A stretch of DNA of 11,423 nt from Xanthobacteraceae bacterium (GCA_030648135.1 JAUSIF010000296.1:1-11423), one strand, 5' to 3'; numbered from the stretch's first letter, positions 1 through 7,792 are shown. Made by a program: numbers and translations. Notes: generated by a model not told the origin, from the sequence alone.

Positions 1-75
1 GTCCGGGTCCTCGCAGGAAAGCTTCAGCTCGCCGGAATTGAGCGCCGCCGCGACATAGTCTTTGGGCTCCTGACC

Positions 76-78
76 CTA
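76..78 (-). other. narG: Second in-frame amber codon in narG (codon 674)
   Basis: The minus strand reads GCA GCC TAG GGT CAG GAG, between NPLTIAAKAAA and GQEPKDYVAAALNSGELKL. In NarG this is a poorly conserved linker (the E. coli equivalent is the KGEAEKAGMNP region). The same frame then continues with recognisable NarG sequence to the window edge. Confidence 0.88.
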
Positions 79-903
79 GGCTGCGGCCTTGGCCGCGATC
101 GTCAGCGGGTTGGTCTCGAGCTGCGGCGCCGATGGCAGCCAGCCCATGCGCTCGGCGCGCACATTGTAATCGATCAGCGCGCCGTCCCATGGACCCGCCG
201 GAGCCGTGGGCGAGAGAATCTCGGATACATCGAGCGTCTCGTAGCGCCACTGGTCGGTGTGAGCATAAAAGGCAGAGGTCGAGTTCTGCTGCCGCGGCGG
301 CCGGCTCCAGTCGAGCGCGAAGTCGAGCGGCAGCCAGCCTGACTGCGGCCGCAGCTTTTCCTGCCCGACATAATGCGACCAGCCGCCGCCGGACTGTCCG
401 ACGCATCCGCACATCACCAGCATGTTGATGATGCCGCGGTAGTTCATGTCCATGTGGTACCAGTGGTTCAGACCGGCGCCGACGATCACCATCGACCGCC
501 CCTTGGTCTTCTCCGCATTGAGCGCGAACTCGCGCGCCGTCGTGATGATCTGATCGCGCGGCACGCCGGTGATCTTCTCCGCCCAGGCGGGCGTGTAGGG
601 CTCCAGATCGTCGTAGCTCTTGGCCAAGTTTTTGCCGCCGAAGCCGCGATCGACGCCGTAATTGGCGACAAACAGATCGAACACCGACGCCACCAGCGTC
701 TCGCCCCCGGCCAGCTGCAGTTTCTTCACCGGCACGTTGCGGATGAGCACGCCGGGATGATCGGTGCCGAGAAAATGATCGTGCTCGCGGTTGCCGAAAT
801 AGGGAAAGCCGACCGCAGCGACGTCGTCTTTGACGTCGGCCAGCGATAGCCGCAGCTTGGTGTCTTGACCGTTCGAGGCCTTTTCCTCCAGATTCCACTT
901 GCC

Positions 904-906
904 CTA
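904..906 (-). other. narG: First in-frame amber codon in narG (codon 398)
   Basis: The minus strand reads GAG TAG GGC between GFRWGE and GKWNLEE. From memory E. coli NarG has GFRWGEKGKWNLE here, so the TAG occupies a Lys position. One base change (AAG or CAG to TAG) would explain it, and the flanking frame is undisturbed. Confidence 0.9.
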
Positions 907-2097
907 CTCACCCCAACGAAACCCGACCGAGCCTTTCGGCACGACGATCGCATTGGTGGTCTCGTCATAGGCAACTGTCTTCCACTCGGGATTATTGGCC
1001 TCGTCGCACGACTTGACGAAATCCGATGCGCGCACAAACCGCTCCGGCACGTAATGCGCGCCCTGTTTCACCAGCCGCACCAGCATGGGCATGTCGGTGT
1101 ATTGCCGCACGTAATCCTGGAAATACTTGGCCTGCCGATCGATATGGAATTCGCGCAGGATGACGTGGCCCATCGCCATGCCGAGCGCGGCATCGGTGCC
1201 CTGCTTCGGCGACATCCAAAGATCGGCAAATTTCGAGGCTTCCGAATAGTCCGGACAGATCACCACGCTCTTGGCGCCCTTGTAGCGGGCCTCGGTGTAA
1301 AAATGAGCGTCGGGCGTACGCGTCTGCGGGACGTTCGATCCCCACAGAATGAGGAAGCTCGAATTGTACCAATCGGCGCTTTCGGGGACGTCGGTCTGCT
1401 CGCCCCAGGTCTGTGGGCTGGCCGGCGGCAGGTCGCAGTACCAGTCGTAGAACGACATGCAGACGCCGCCAAGCAGCGACAGATAGCGCGAACCGGCCGC
1501 ATAGCTCACCATCGACATCGCGGGGATCGGCGAGAAGCCGAACACACGATCCGGCCCGTAGGCTTTCACGGTATAGGCGTTCGCCGCCGCGATAAGCTCG
1601 TTGACTTCATCCCAGGTCGAGCGGACGAAACCGCCAAGCCCGCGTTTCTGGACGTAAGCGGCGCGCTTCGCCGGATTCTCCACGATCGACTTCCACGCTG
1701 CGACCGGCGTCATCAGCGTGCGTGCTTCACGCCACAGCTTGAGCAGCCGCGAACGTACCAGCGGATACTTCACGCGGTTGCCTGAGTAGAGGTACCAGCT
1801 GTAGCTCGCGCCACGCGCACAGCCGCGCGGCTCGTGGTTCGGCAGATCGGGCCGCGTGCGCGGATAGTCGGTCTGCTGCGTTTCCCAGGTGACGATGCCG
1901 CCCTTGACGTAAATCTTCCAAGAGCACGATCCGGTGCAATTCACGCCGTGCGTCGAACGCACGATCTTATCGTGCTGCCAGCGCTTGCGGTAGCCGTCCT
2001 CCCAGCGGCGATCCTCGTTGGTGGTGATCCCGTGCCCATCGGAGAAGCTGTCGGCGACGCGATTGAAAAACGTCAGGCGGTCGAGAAAGTGGCTCAT

Positions 2098-2110
2098 CGT
2101 CTTTGGTCCT
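2098..2110 (-). promoter_or_regulatory. narK-narG junction with narG ribosome binding site
   Basis: Thirteen bases separate the narK TAA (2111-2113) from the narG ATG (2095-2097). They include AGGA about 9 bases before the ATG, a reasonable Shine-Dalgarno. No promoter or terminator fits in the gap, so narG is co-transcribed with narK. Confidence 0.75.
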
Positions 2111-4861
2111 TTATTCGGCCGGTTGCGGCGCAGCGGGCGGCAGCCGGCGGCCGCGTTCGATCTCGCGCAGCAGGCCGCCGCGGCGGGTGTAGAAGTGCCA
2201 AGTGATCCCCAGGCAGGTCACATAGAACGCCATGAACCACCACAGCGCCGCCTCCGGTCCGCCGGTCAGCGAAATCGAAGTGCCGTAGCTCTTCGGGATG
2301 AAGAAGGCACCGTAGGCCGCGATCGCCGAGGTGAAGCCGATGATCGCCGCCGATTCCATCTCGGCCTGCTTCTGTTGCGCGGCCGACTTCATGCCGGGCT
2401 CGAGCCGCGGAACTTCCGCGCGCATGATCGCCGGGATCATCTGGAAGGTCGACGCGTTGCCGACGCCGGTCGCGAAGAACAGGATCATGAACATCGCGAA
2501 GAAGCCCCAGAACGCGTTCGGCTGGTCCTTGATGCCAAGGAAGTAGAGAACGCCCGCCACCGCCGCGATCATCAGCGCGAATACCCAGAAGGTGACGCGG
2601 CCGCCGCCGTAGCGATCCGACAGCCAGCCGGTGGCCGAGCGCGACAGCGCGCCGACCAGCGGCCCGAGGAAGATGAATTTTAGCGAGTCGACCTGCGGGA
2701 ACATGGTCTTGGCCAGCAGCGGGAAGCCCGCCGAATAGCCGATGAACGAGCCGAAGGTGCCGGTGTAGAGCCAGCACATCAGCCAGTTGTGCTTGCGGGT
2801 GAAGATCACCGCTTGATCGGCGAACGAGGCCCGCATATCCGCGATGTCGTTCATGCCGAACCAAGCCGCGAACGCGGACACCGCGATGAATGGCACCCAG
2901 ATGAAGCCGGCGTTCTGCAGCCATAGTTTGGTGGCGCCGCTGGCGTCGGTGACGACCTGCGGATCGCCGCCGAACCAGCCGAACACGCTGGTGGTGATCA
3001 CCAGCGGGATGACGAACTGCACCACGCTGACGCCGAGATTGCCGAGGCCGGCGTTGAGCGCAAGCGCATTGCCCTTCTCCGCCTTCGGGAAGAAGAAGTT
3101 GATATTGGCCATTGAGGAGGCGAAGTTGCCGCCGCCGAAGCCGCACAAGAGCGCGAGGCCGAGGAACAAGAAATAGGGCGTATTCGGATTCTGAACAGCA
3201 AGCCCGATGCCGACCGCCGGGATCATGAGCGACCAGGTCGCAAGCGTCGTCCACAACCGCCCGCCGAAGATCGGCGGCATGAAGGAATAGAAAATCCTTA
3301 GCGTTGCACCGGAAAGCCCCGGCAAAGCCGCGAGCCAAAACAACTGATCGCTAGTGAACTCGAACCCGACCGCCGGCAGTTTGGCGACGACGACAGACCA
3401 CACCATCCATACCGCAAACGAGATCAGCAACGCCGGGATCGAGAGCCACAGATTGCGCCGGGCGATGGCGCGACCGGTCTTGTTCCAGAATGCGGCATCT
3501 TCGGGTTGCCAGTCCTCGATGAGATGCGGGCCGAGCACGCCGACATGCTTTTCCTCGTGGATCTCCTGCATCTCGGGAAATTCCGGGAGGCGGCGCAGCA
3601 TGGGTTCAGCCACGCCACGCTCCATGCTCCGGACAGCCACATGCATCCATGTAAATGCGACCGCGACGCCCACGAACAGCAACATGAAGCAGCTCGTCCA
3701 CACGCCCGTCAGGTCAGTGAGTGCGCCAAATGCAATCGGCAGCACGAAGCCGCCGAGCCCGCCGATCATGCCGACGAGGCCTCCCACTGCGCCGACATTG
3801 TTCGGATAATAGACCGGGATGTGCTTGAACACGGCGGCCATACCGAGGCTCAAAAAGAACCCTAGGATGGATAAGAACACGGCAAAACCGACAAGGCTGA
3901 TCTCGATGTGAAAGGTGATCGGCCCGTGTATACCTCGAACGATGTAATCAGCCGGCGGGTAGGAAAGCAGGAATGTAGTGACGGCCGCGACGCTGAAGGT
4001 CCAATACATCACCCGCCGGGCGCCGTATTTATCCGCAAGATGGCCGCCATAGGCGCGACAGACGGCGGCCGGCAGGGAAAACAGAACTCCGACCATGCCT
4101 GCCTTTGAGATGTCGAGACCATACACGCCGATCAGATAGCGCGGCAGCCACAGCGACAACGCGACAGCGGCGCCGAAAGTGCAGAAGTAGTAGAGTGAAA
4201 AGCGCCAGACCTGAACATGCTTCAGGGGCGCGAGCTGGTCTAGCAAGCTCTTCGTTCGCTCGCCGGTTAAACGGCGCGCGCGAGTGACCGGATCCTCGCC
4301 GGCGAGTAGCCAGAACAACACCGCCATCAGAACGAGAGTGAGAGCCCAGACCTGCGCCACTGTTTGCCAGCCATAAGCGACAAGCACAAACGGTGCGAAA
4401 AGAATTGTCAGGGCCGCGCCGACATTGCCGGCGCCGAAAATGCCGAGCGCGGTACCCTGTTTTTCGGAGGGATACCAGCGCGACACATAAGCGACACCAA
4501 CCGCAAACGAGCCACCGGCAATGCCGATGCCGAGCGCTGCGATCAACATTTGCGGATAGGTAGTAGCCCAAGTAAGCAGGAAGGTCGCTACCGCTGCAGC
4601 TAGCATCGTTAGTGTGTAAACGATGCGGCCGCCATATTGATCAGTCCAAATGCCAAGGAAGATTCGAATCAGCGAACCGGTCAGGATCGGCGTACCGACA
4701 AGCAGACCGAATTGGGTCTCGTTGAGACCGAGTTCCTGTTTGATGCGAATGCCAATGATCGAGAAAATCGTCCACACCGCGAAGCACACGGTGAACGCAA
4801 GGGTGGACATCCACAGCGCACCAGTTTGGCCAGCGAGCTTTGCCTGGTTTCTGGGTTGCAT
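2111..4861 (-). CDS. narK: NarK1-NarK2 fusion nitrate/nitrite transporter (MFS, NNP family)
   Basis: This inner-membrane protein imports nitrate and exports nitrite for the cytoplasmic-facing nitrate reductase. At 916 residues it is twice the usual NarK length: two complete MFS modules (about 15-410 and 468-895) joined by a charged linker, as known for Paracoccus NarK. Domain 1 (NarK1-like; the family is thought to be a nitrate/proton symporter) has Arg66 in LIRIFLG, Arg269 in CRAYGG and the nitrate signatures GAGNVGAA (143-150) and GGLVGMIGGLGG (360-371). Domain 2 (NarK2-like; thought to be a nitrate/nitrite antiporter) has Arg522, Arg741 and GLGNLG (605-610). The four arginines match the substrate-binding pair of each module. 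ATG at 4861 is the first start after in-frame stops; no strong Shine-Dalgarno precedes it. An FNR box and -10 lie upstream at 4907-4948. The first half looks less GC-rich than the second. Confidence 0.95.
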   Translation of the reverse strand: MQPRNQAKLAGQTGALWMSTLAFTVCFAVWTIFSIIGIRIKQELGLNETQFGLLVGTPILTGSLIRIFLGIWTDQYGGRIVYTLTMLAAAVATFLLTWATTYPQMLIAALGIGIAGGSFAVGVAYVSRWYPSEKQGTALGIFGAGNVGAALTILFAPFVLVAYGWQTVAQVWALTLVLMAVLFWLLAGEDPVTRARRLTGERTKSLLDQLAPLKHVQVWRFSLYYFCTFGAAVALSLWLPRYLIGVYGLDISKAGMVGVLFSLPAAVCRAYGGHLADKYGARRVMYWTFSVAAVTTFLLSYPPADYIVRGIHGPITFHIEISLVGFAVFLSILGFFLSLGMAAVFKHIPVYYPNNVGAVGGLVGMIGGLGGFVLPIAFGALTDLTGVWTSCFMLLFVGVAVAFTWMHVAVRSMERGVAEPMLRRLPEFPEMQEIHEEKHVGVLGPHLIEDWQPEDAAFWNKTGRAIARRNLWLSIPALLISFAVWMVWSVVVAKLPAVGFEFTSDQLFWLAALPGLSGATLRIFYSFMPPIFGGRLWTTLATWSLMIPAVGIGLAVQNPNTPYFLFLGLALLCGFGGGNFASSMANINFFFPKAEKGNALALNAGLGNLGVSVVQFVIPLVITTSVFGWFGGDPQVVTDASGATKLWLQNAGFIWVPFIAVSAFAAWFGMNDIADMRASFADQAVIFTRKHNWLMCWLYTGTFGSFIGYSAGFPLLAKTMFPQVDSLKFIFLGPLVGALSRSATGWLSDRYGGGRVTFWVFALMIAAVAGVLYFLGIKDQPNAFWGFFAMFMILFFATGVGNASTFQMIPAIMRAEVPRLEPGMKSAAQQKQAEMESAAIIGFTSAIAAYGAFFIPKSYGTSISLTGGPEAALWWFMAFYVTCLGITWHFYTRRGGLLREIERGRRLPPAAPQPAE

Positions 4862-4899
4862 GATGAGAGCCCGGCTATTGCACCATGGAAGATCACTTC

Positions 4900-4948
4900 A
4901 GGCCTCAGATAAGACAGGCGGCGCGCCGGGTGCCTTGATCTAAATCAA
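4900..4948 (-). promoter_or_regulatory. narK promoter: FNR/FixK-type box plus -10
   Basis: TTGATCTAAATCAA at 4935-4948 is a perfect TTGAT-N4-ATCAA dyad. On the minus strand TTATCT lies at 4912-4907. Placing the box centre (4941.5) at -41.5 predicts a start at 4900, which puts TTATCT at exactly -12 to -7. This is classic class II FNR geometry with a 38-base leader before the narK ATG. Confidence 0.85.
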
Positions 4949-5005
4949 TTGCTTTGAAAGCGGTTCTCAACCTCTAAATCCACATTTCTAGCGTCTTTTC
5001 TTCAG

Positions 5006-5015
5006 AATTCGAATT
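5006..5015. other. 10-bp perfect palindrome between the two FNR boxes
   Basis: AATTCGAATT lies in the narK/regulator divergent region, 69 bp from the centre of the first FNR box and 31 bp from the second. It could be an operator for another regulator or chance in an AT-rich intergenic stretch; nothing else supports a role. Confidence 0.25.
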
Positions 5016-5034
5016 AATGGAAGCACTTGCCTTA

Positions 5035-5083
5035 TTGACTTAAATCAAATCTGTGGTCGTGCTCGTCCGCTATATTCAATGTT
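5035..5083 (+). promoter_or_regulatory. Promoter of the NarR-like regulator: FNR/FixK-type box plus -10
   Basis: TTGACTTAAATCAA at 5035-5048 matches TTGAT-N4-ATCAA with one mismatch. TATATT at 5071-5076 fits -12 to -7 of a start at about 5083, which is also where a box centred at -41.5 (centre 5041.5) predicts it. The box centre is exactly 100 bp from that of the narK box. Confidence 0.78.
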
Positions 5084-5085
5084 AA

Positions 5086-5775
5086 ATGCATAGTTCGGAA
5101 AGAAATCTTGTTCACGCTCTTCCCCTGTTTCGGGGTGTTAAAGACGTTCATTTCGACCAGCTCATCAGCGGCGCTTTTCTCCAGCGCTTTCCTCAGCACG
5201 TCGTGCTGATCAACGAAGGCCAACAGCCCGACTTCCTCCACATCATCATCGACGGCATGGTCGAATTATTTGCCACGGCCGCAAACCGGGAAACCACGAT
5301 CGAAATCCTGAGACCGGTGACCACATTCATTCTTGCCGCCGTGATCCGTGACGAAGTCTATCTGAAGTCGGCGCGAACGCTTACGCCGACTCAAATACTC
5401 ATGATCCCCACCCCAACGGTCCGCGAAGTATTTGCAAAAGACGCCGCTTTTGCCCGCGCGGTCGTGGATGAGCTCGCCCTCAGATATCGCGGGCTCGTGC
5501 GAACCGTGAAAGAGCTGAAGCTGCACAGCGGCGCCGAGCGACTCGCAAACTGGATCCTGGACATGGACCGCCAGCAAGGAGAAACCGGCAGCATAGAGTT
5601 GCCCTACGGAAAGCGCACGCTGGCATCGTTTCTCGGGATGACACCGGAGAATTTATCGCGCAACCTGACCGCACTGACGGACTATAGCGTGACCTGTCAT
5701 GGCCGGCGGATCGTGATCGCCGATCGCGAAAAATTGCAGCTGCTGGCGCAGCAAAAGGATTTAATTTATGGCTGA
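5086..5775 (+). CDS. Crp/Fnr-family transcriptional regulator without Fe-S cysteines, probably NarR-like
   Basis: This 229-residue protein has a cNMP-binding-like sensor beta-roll (about 10-115), a dimer helix (about 118-145) and a C-terminal winged HTH (about 150-215). The recognition helix carries Glu188, Ser191 and Arg192, the E-x-x-S-R pattern by which FNR-class proteins read TTGAT half-sites. It has a single cysteine (Cys204), inside the DNA-binding domain, so it cannot hold an FNR-type [4Fe-4S] cluster. Divergence from a fused narK is the context expected for NarR, the cluster-free regulator needed for nar expression in Paracoccus and thought to respond to nitrate or nitrite; DNR/NnrR-type NO sensors are the main alternative. 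ATG at 5086 is the only plausible start. No Shine-Dalgarno is visible and the predicted transcript begins only about 3 bases upstream. Confidence 0.88.
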   Translation: MHSSERNLVHALPLFRGVKDVHFDQLISGAFLQRFPQHVVLINEGQQPDFLHIIIDGMVELFATAANRETTIEILRPVTTFILAAVIRDEVYLKSARTLTPTQILMIPTPTVREVFAKDAAFARAVVDELALRYRGLVRTVKELKLHSGAERLANWILDMDRQQGETGSIELPYGKRTLASFLGMTPENLSRNLTALTDYSVTCHGRRIVIADREKLQLLAQQKDLIYG

Positions 5776-5864
5776 GGGCACCAGCCAATGATATGGCCCA
5801 GATAATCAATGGTTTGGCATGCAAGCATCAGAGCGATGACAGATGAAAACATTATTGCCGCCGT

Positions 5865-5897
5865 ATGCAGGTGAAGTCGCTGAGCCGCATCCTGCAT
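5865..5897. repeat. Imperfectly placed hairpin between the regulator and TDT genes
   Basis: ATGCAGG (5865-5871) and CCTGCAT (5891-5897) form a 7-bp inverted repeat with a 19-base loop. It lies about 90 bp after the regulator stop and 78 bp before the next ATG. There is no T tract, so it is not a convincing terminator; it could be an mRNA stem or chance. Nothing else stands out in the 199-bp gap (5776-5974). Confidence 0.25.
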
Positions 5898-5974
5898 GAT
5901 GGGAGGCCAAGCAAGTTCAACCCGCCCGCGCGGGATGCTAGCGTTCGGGCGAATCGACAGTCGGCCCGCATCCA

Positions 5975-7084
5975 ATGCCGCGCGAGATCCATAAAGCCAC
6001 CGCCGCCCCGGCCGCCGGTCCGCTCACCGGCGTGCTGGCCTGGGCCGATCAAGAACTGGCACGGCTCTATCCCGGCTGTTTCGCGCTGGTGATGGCGACC
6101 GGTATCATCTCGAACGCGTTCTTTTTCGAGGGCCAACGCGGCCTCTCCGATCTCCTGTTCGCGGTGAATGCGATCGCCTATCCGTGGCTCCTGTTCATCC
6201 TGCTGGTGCGCGCGTTCCGGTTTCGCCAAGCGCTGTGGGCCGATCTCGTTAATCCGCGGCTGGTCTTTTCCTTCTTCACCATCGTAGCCGGCACCGATGT
6301 GTTCGGCGTCGGCGTCGATCTGCGCGAGCTTACTGGGCTGTCGCTGCTGCTGTGGCTGTTCGCGCTCGCGCTATGGTTCGTGCTGATCTATTTCAGCTTT
6401 GGCGTGCTCACCTTCCTCAATACCGCGCACGGCGCCAATGTCGTGCACGGCGGCTGGCTGATCGCCATTGTCGGCACCGAATCGCTGGTGATTCTCGGCA
6501 CGCGCATCGCCGCATCCTCGGGCGACCTCGCTCCAGCGGTATTCGTGCTGATCCACATGCTGTGGGGCGTGGGTCTGGCGTTCTACGGCATTTTCATCAC
6601 GCTGTTTGCCTATCGCATCTTCTTCTTCGATGTGGAGCCGGAGGACATCACGCCGCTGTTGTGGGTGGTGATGGGCGCGGCGGCGATCACCACCAATGCC
6701 GGCTCCACGCTCATCCTCACCGACAACGGGATACCGTTTTTGCAATCCATGCGGCCGTTCATCGACGGCGTCACGCTGATCATGTGGGCTTGGGCCACCT
6801 GGTGGATTCCGCTGCTGGTGCTGTTCGGAATCTGGAAGCACGGCGTCTGTCGCGCGCCGCTCACCTATACGCCAATGTTTTGGAGCATGGTGTTCCCGCT
6901 CGGCATGTATGCGCTGGCAAGCCTCCGGCTTTCACTCGCGGCCGACTTTCCGCCCCTGCACTCGATCTCGCTCGCCATGGTCTGGGTCGCGCTGTCGGTT
7001 TGGGCTGCGACCGCCGCCGGACTGATGGTTTCCTCCTGGCGAAGCCTGCGCTCTTTTTTGCAGGCCGATGCCGCGCGCACCTGA
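5975..7084 (+). CDS. TDT-family (TehA/SLAC1-type) anion channel or C4-dicarboxylate/tellurite-resistance transporter
   Basis: This is a 369-residue, very hydrophobic inner-membrane protein with about ten membrane segments after a soluble N-terminus of ~30 residues. Family signatures are the first-helix block PGCFALVMATGIIS (33-46) and the block WSMVFPLGMYALAS (about residues 303-317). Both are typical of bacterial TDT proteins annotated as tellurite resistance/C4-dicarboxylate transporters; plant SLAC1 anion channels share the fold and conduct chloride and nitrate. The substrate cannot be read from sequence. Its position between two FNR-class regulators and beside narKG suggests an anion linked to nitrate respiration, but no FNR box precedes it. 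It follows the NarR-like gene on the same strand after 199 bp and may be transcribed with it. An in-frame TAG at 5939-5941 makes ATG 5975 the first ATG; no clear Shine-Dalgarno is present. Confidence 0.88.
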   Translation: MPREIHKATAAPAAGPLTGVLAWADQELARLYPGCFALVMATGIISNAFFFEGQRGLSDLLFAVNAIAYPWLLFILLVRAFRFRQALWADLVNPRLVFSFFTIVAGTDVFGVGVDLRELTGLSLLLWLFALALWFVLIYFSFGVLTFLNTAHGANVVHGGWLIAIVGTESLVILGTRIAASSGDLAPAVFVLIHMLWGVGLAFYGIFITLFAYRIFFFDVEPEDITPLLWVVMGAAAITTNAGSTLILTDNGIPFLQSMRPFIDGVTLIMWAWATWWIPLLVLFGIWKHGVCRAPLTYTPMFWSMVFPLGMYALASLRLSLAADFPPLHSISLAMVWVALSVWAATAAGLMVSSWRSLRSFLQADAART

Positions 7085-7232
7085 TGAGGTGGCTTTTCCT
7101 GATTAGGACAGCGGCACCGCTAGCGCGCGGGCGGTTTGCCCATCATCCCTAACCGTATCTTTGGTACTGATCGGAAGGCAGCTTGCGACCGCATAAGCTA
7201 ATTTCATCATCGCCTTCGCGCGTCAGCCTCGA
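7085..7232. other. Convergent intergenic gap, no clear terminator
   Basis: These 148 bp separate the convergent TDT and GNAT-like genes. A 5-bp stem (ACCGC...GCGGT, near 7116-7135) followed by a short TTTG is the only candidate for a terminator and is weak. No gene-like frame was seen. Confidence 0.4.
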
Positions 7233-7721
7233 TCAAACCGCGGAAACTGCGTGATCGTGCTTGCTAGCCGTTTGCCTGCGCAGAAAAGATATGGCGCAGG
7301 GCTCATAGCCCGCTTTTGCCAGCGCACTGCGGTTCGAGGGATCGACGTTTCCTTCCCGCGACTGTGGAAGCTCGAACAGGATCGAAGTACAGCCAATTTC
7401 GCGTGCCAGACGTTCCACGCTTTCCACAAGCGCTCGATCGATGAGCCGGCCCGGAAGACGTCCAACCACGAGGTCGGATACCCGCAATACCGGCTCATTC
7501 CGCAGGTTGGAATCAACGCGATAGGAAAACACCGCATGGACATAACCGCGCATGTCTTTCATCGCGACCAGACCGCCCCGATGCCGGAGCATCCGGCGCC
7601 AACGGCGCGCGAAGGCCAGCCATTTTTCCAAAGACAGGGCGGGGTGGAAAAGCCGTACCAGCGGATAGGCTTCTCGCGCCTGCTTGGTTGAAAGAAATGC
7701 CGTTTGGAAAATATTGTTCAT
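7233..7721 (-). CDS. GNAT-like N-acyltransferase-fold protein
   Basis: This 162-residue soluble protein has a GNAT-like layout: basic helix LEKWLAFARRWRRMLRHRGG (31-50), a central beta region with VSDLVVG (81-87), then a motif-A-like turn RLPGRL followed by a long helix (88-109). The usual R/Q-x-x-G-x-G/A acetyl-CoA loop is degenerate, so catalysis is uncertain. The C-terminal NRSALAKAGYEPC resembles the GNAT motif-B end, where the chain re-enters after the cofactor site. The frame opens at ATG 7742, but I prefer ATG 7721: GGA lies about 9 bases upstream, and the FNR box at 7779-7792 with TTTAAT predicts transcription from about 7744, giving a 23-base leader. It converges with the TDT gene and diverges from the FNR-type gene, so it probably belongs to the oxygen-limited regulon. 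Substrate unknown. Confidence 0.72.
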   Translation of the reverse strand: MNNIFQTAFLSTKQAREAYPLVRLFHPALSLEKWLAFARRWRRMLRHRGGLVAMKDMRGYVHAVFSYRVDSNLRNEPVLRVSDLVVGRLPGRLIDRALVESVERLAREIGCTSILFELPQSREGNVDPSNRSALAKAGYEPCAISFLRRQTASKHDHAVSAV

Positions 7722-7743
7722 CGGTATCCAAAAACGTCCCATT

Positions 7744-7792
7744 TATATGGATTAAATGCCGGTTTCACGGCTTTATCATTGACCCAGATCAA
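7744..7792 (-). promoter_or_regulatory. FNR/FixK-type box with -10 toward the GNAT-like gene (and possibly the FNR-type gene)
   Basis: TTGACCCAGATCAA at 7779-7792 matches TTGAT-N4-ATCAA with one mismatch. Read on the minus strand, TTTAAT at 7756-7751 is exactly at -12 to -7 of a start at 7744, the class II position. Toward the plus-strand regulator the same box predicts a start near 7827, 38 bases before ATG 7865, but the -10 there is poor. The box may therefore activate the GNAT-like gene and autoregulate the regulator. Confidence 0.75.

Larger units (their letters stand above)
1..2097 (-). pseudogene. narG: narG, respiratory nitrate reductase alpha subunit (5' part), interrupted by two in-frame TAG codons
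   Basis: NarG is the catalytic Mo-bisPGD subunit of membrane-bound NarGHI, reducing nitrate to nitrite on the cytoplasmic side with electrons from quinol. The N-terminus (MSHFLDRL) and the FS0 cluster site are clear: His50, Cys54, Cys58 and Cys93 match the His/Cys ligands known in E. coli NarG. The block around FYDWYCDLPPAS carries Asp222, the expected Mo ligand. Further conserved blocks are QTRTPDAHF, YTPAWAE, GLNHWYHMDMNYRG, GQSGGGW and WLPSAPQLETNPLT. Codon 398 (904-906) and codon 674 (76-78) are TAG, yet the same frame continues with NarG-like sequence after each, down to the window edge (SCEDPD at the end). The complete protein would be about 1,240 residues. The start lies 13 bp after narK, as in a narK-narGHJI operon. 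As read, translation stops after 397 residues, so no active enzyme is expected without readthrough. A sequencing error cannot be excluded. Confidence 0.93.

Noticed and set aside
76..906. Genetic-code change with TAG as a sense codon
   Set aside because: The FNR-type gene ends in TAG at 8603-8605 at a normal family C-terminus, and the sequence after it is not a plausible continuation. Other genes end in TGA or TAA, so they give no support.
865..1785. Plus-strand frame of 306 codons across narG
   Set aside because: Antisense shadow of narG; composition is His/Arg-rich and no conserved motif is visible.
2094..3338. Long minus-strand frame (414 codons) overlapping narK
   Set aside because: It is a shifted-frame shadow of the narK C-terminal half, rich in Arg/His/Gly with no membrane segments or domain pattern.
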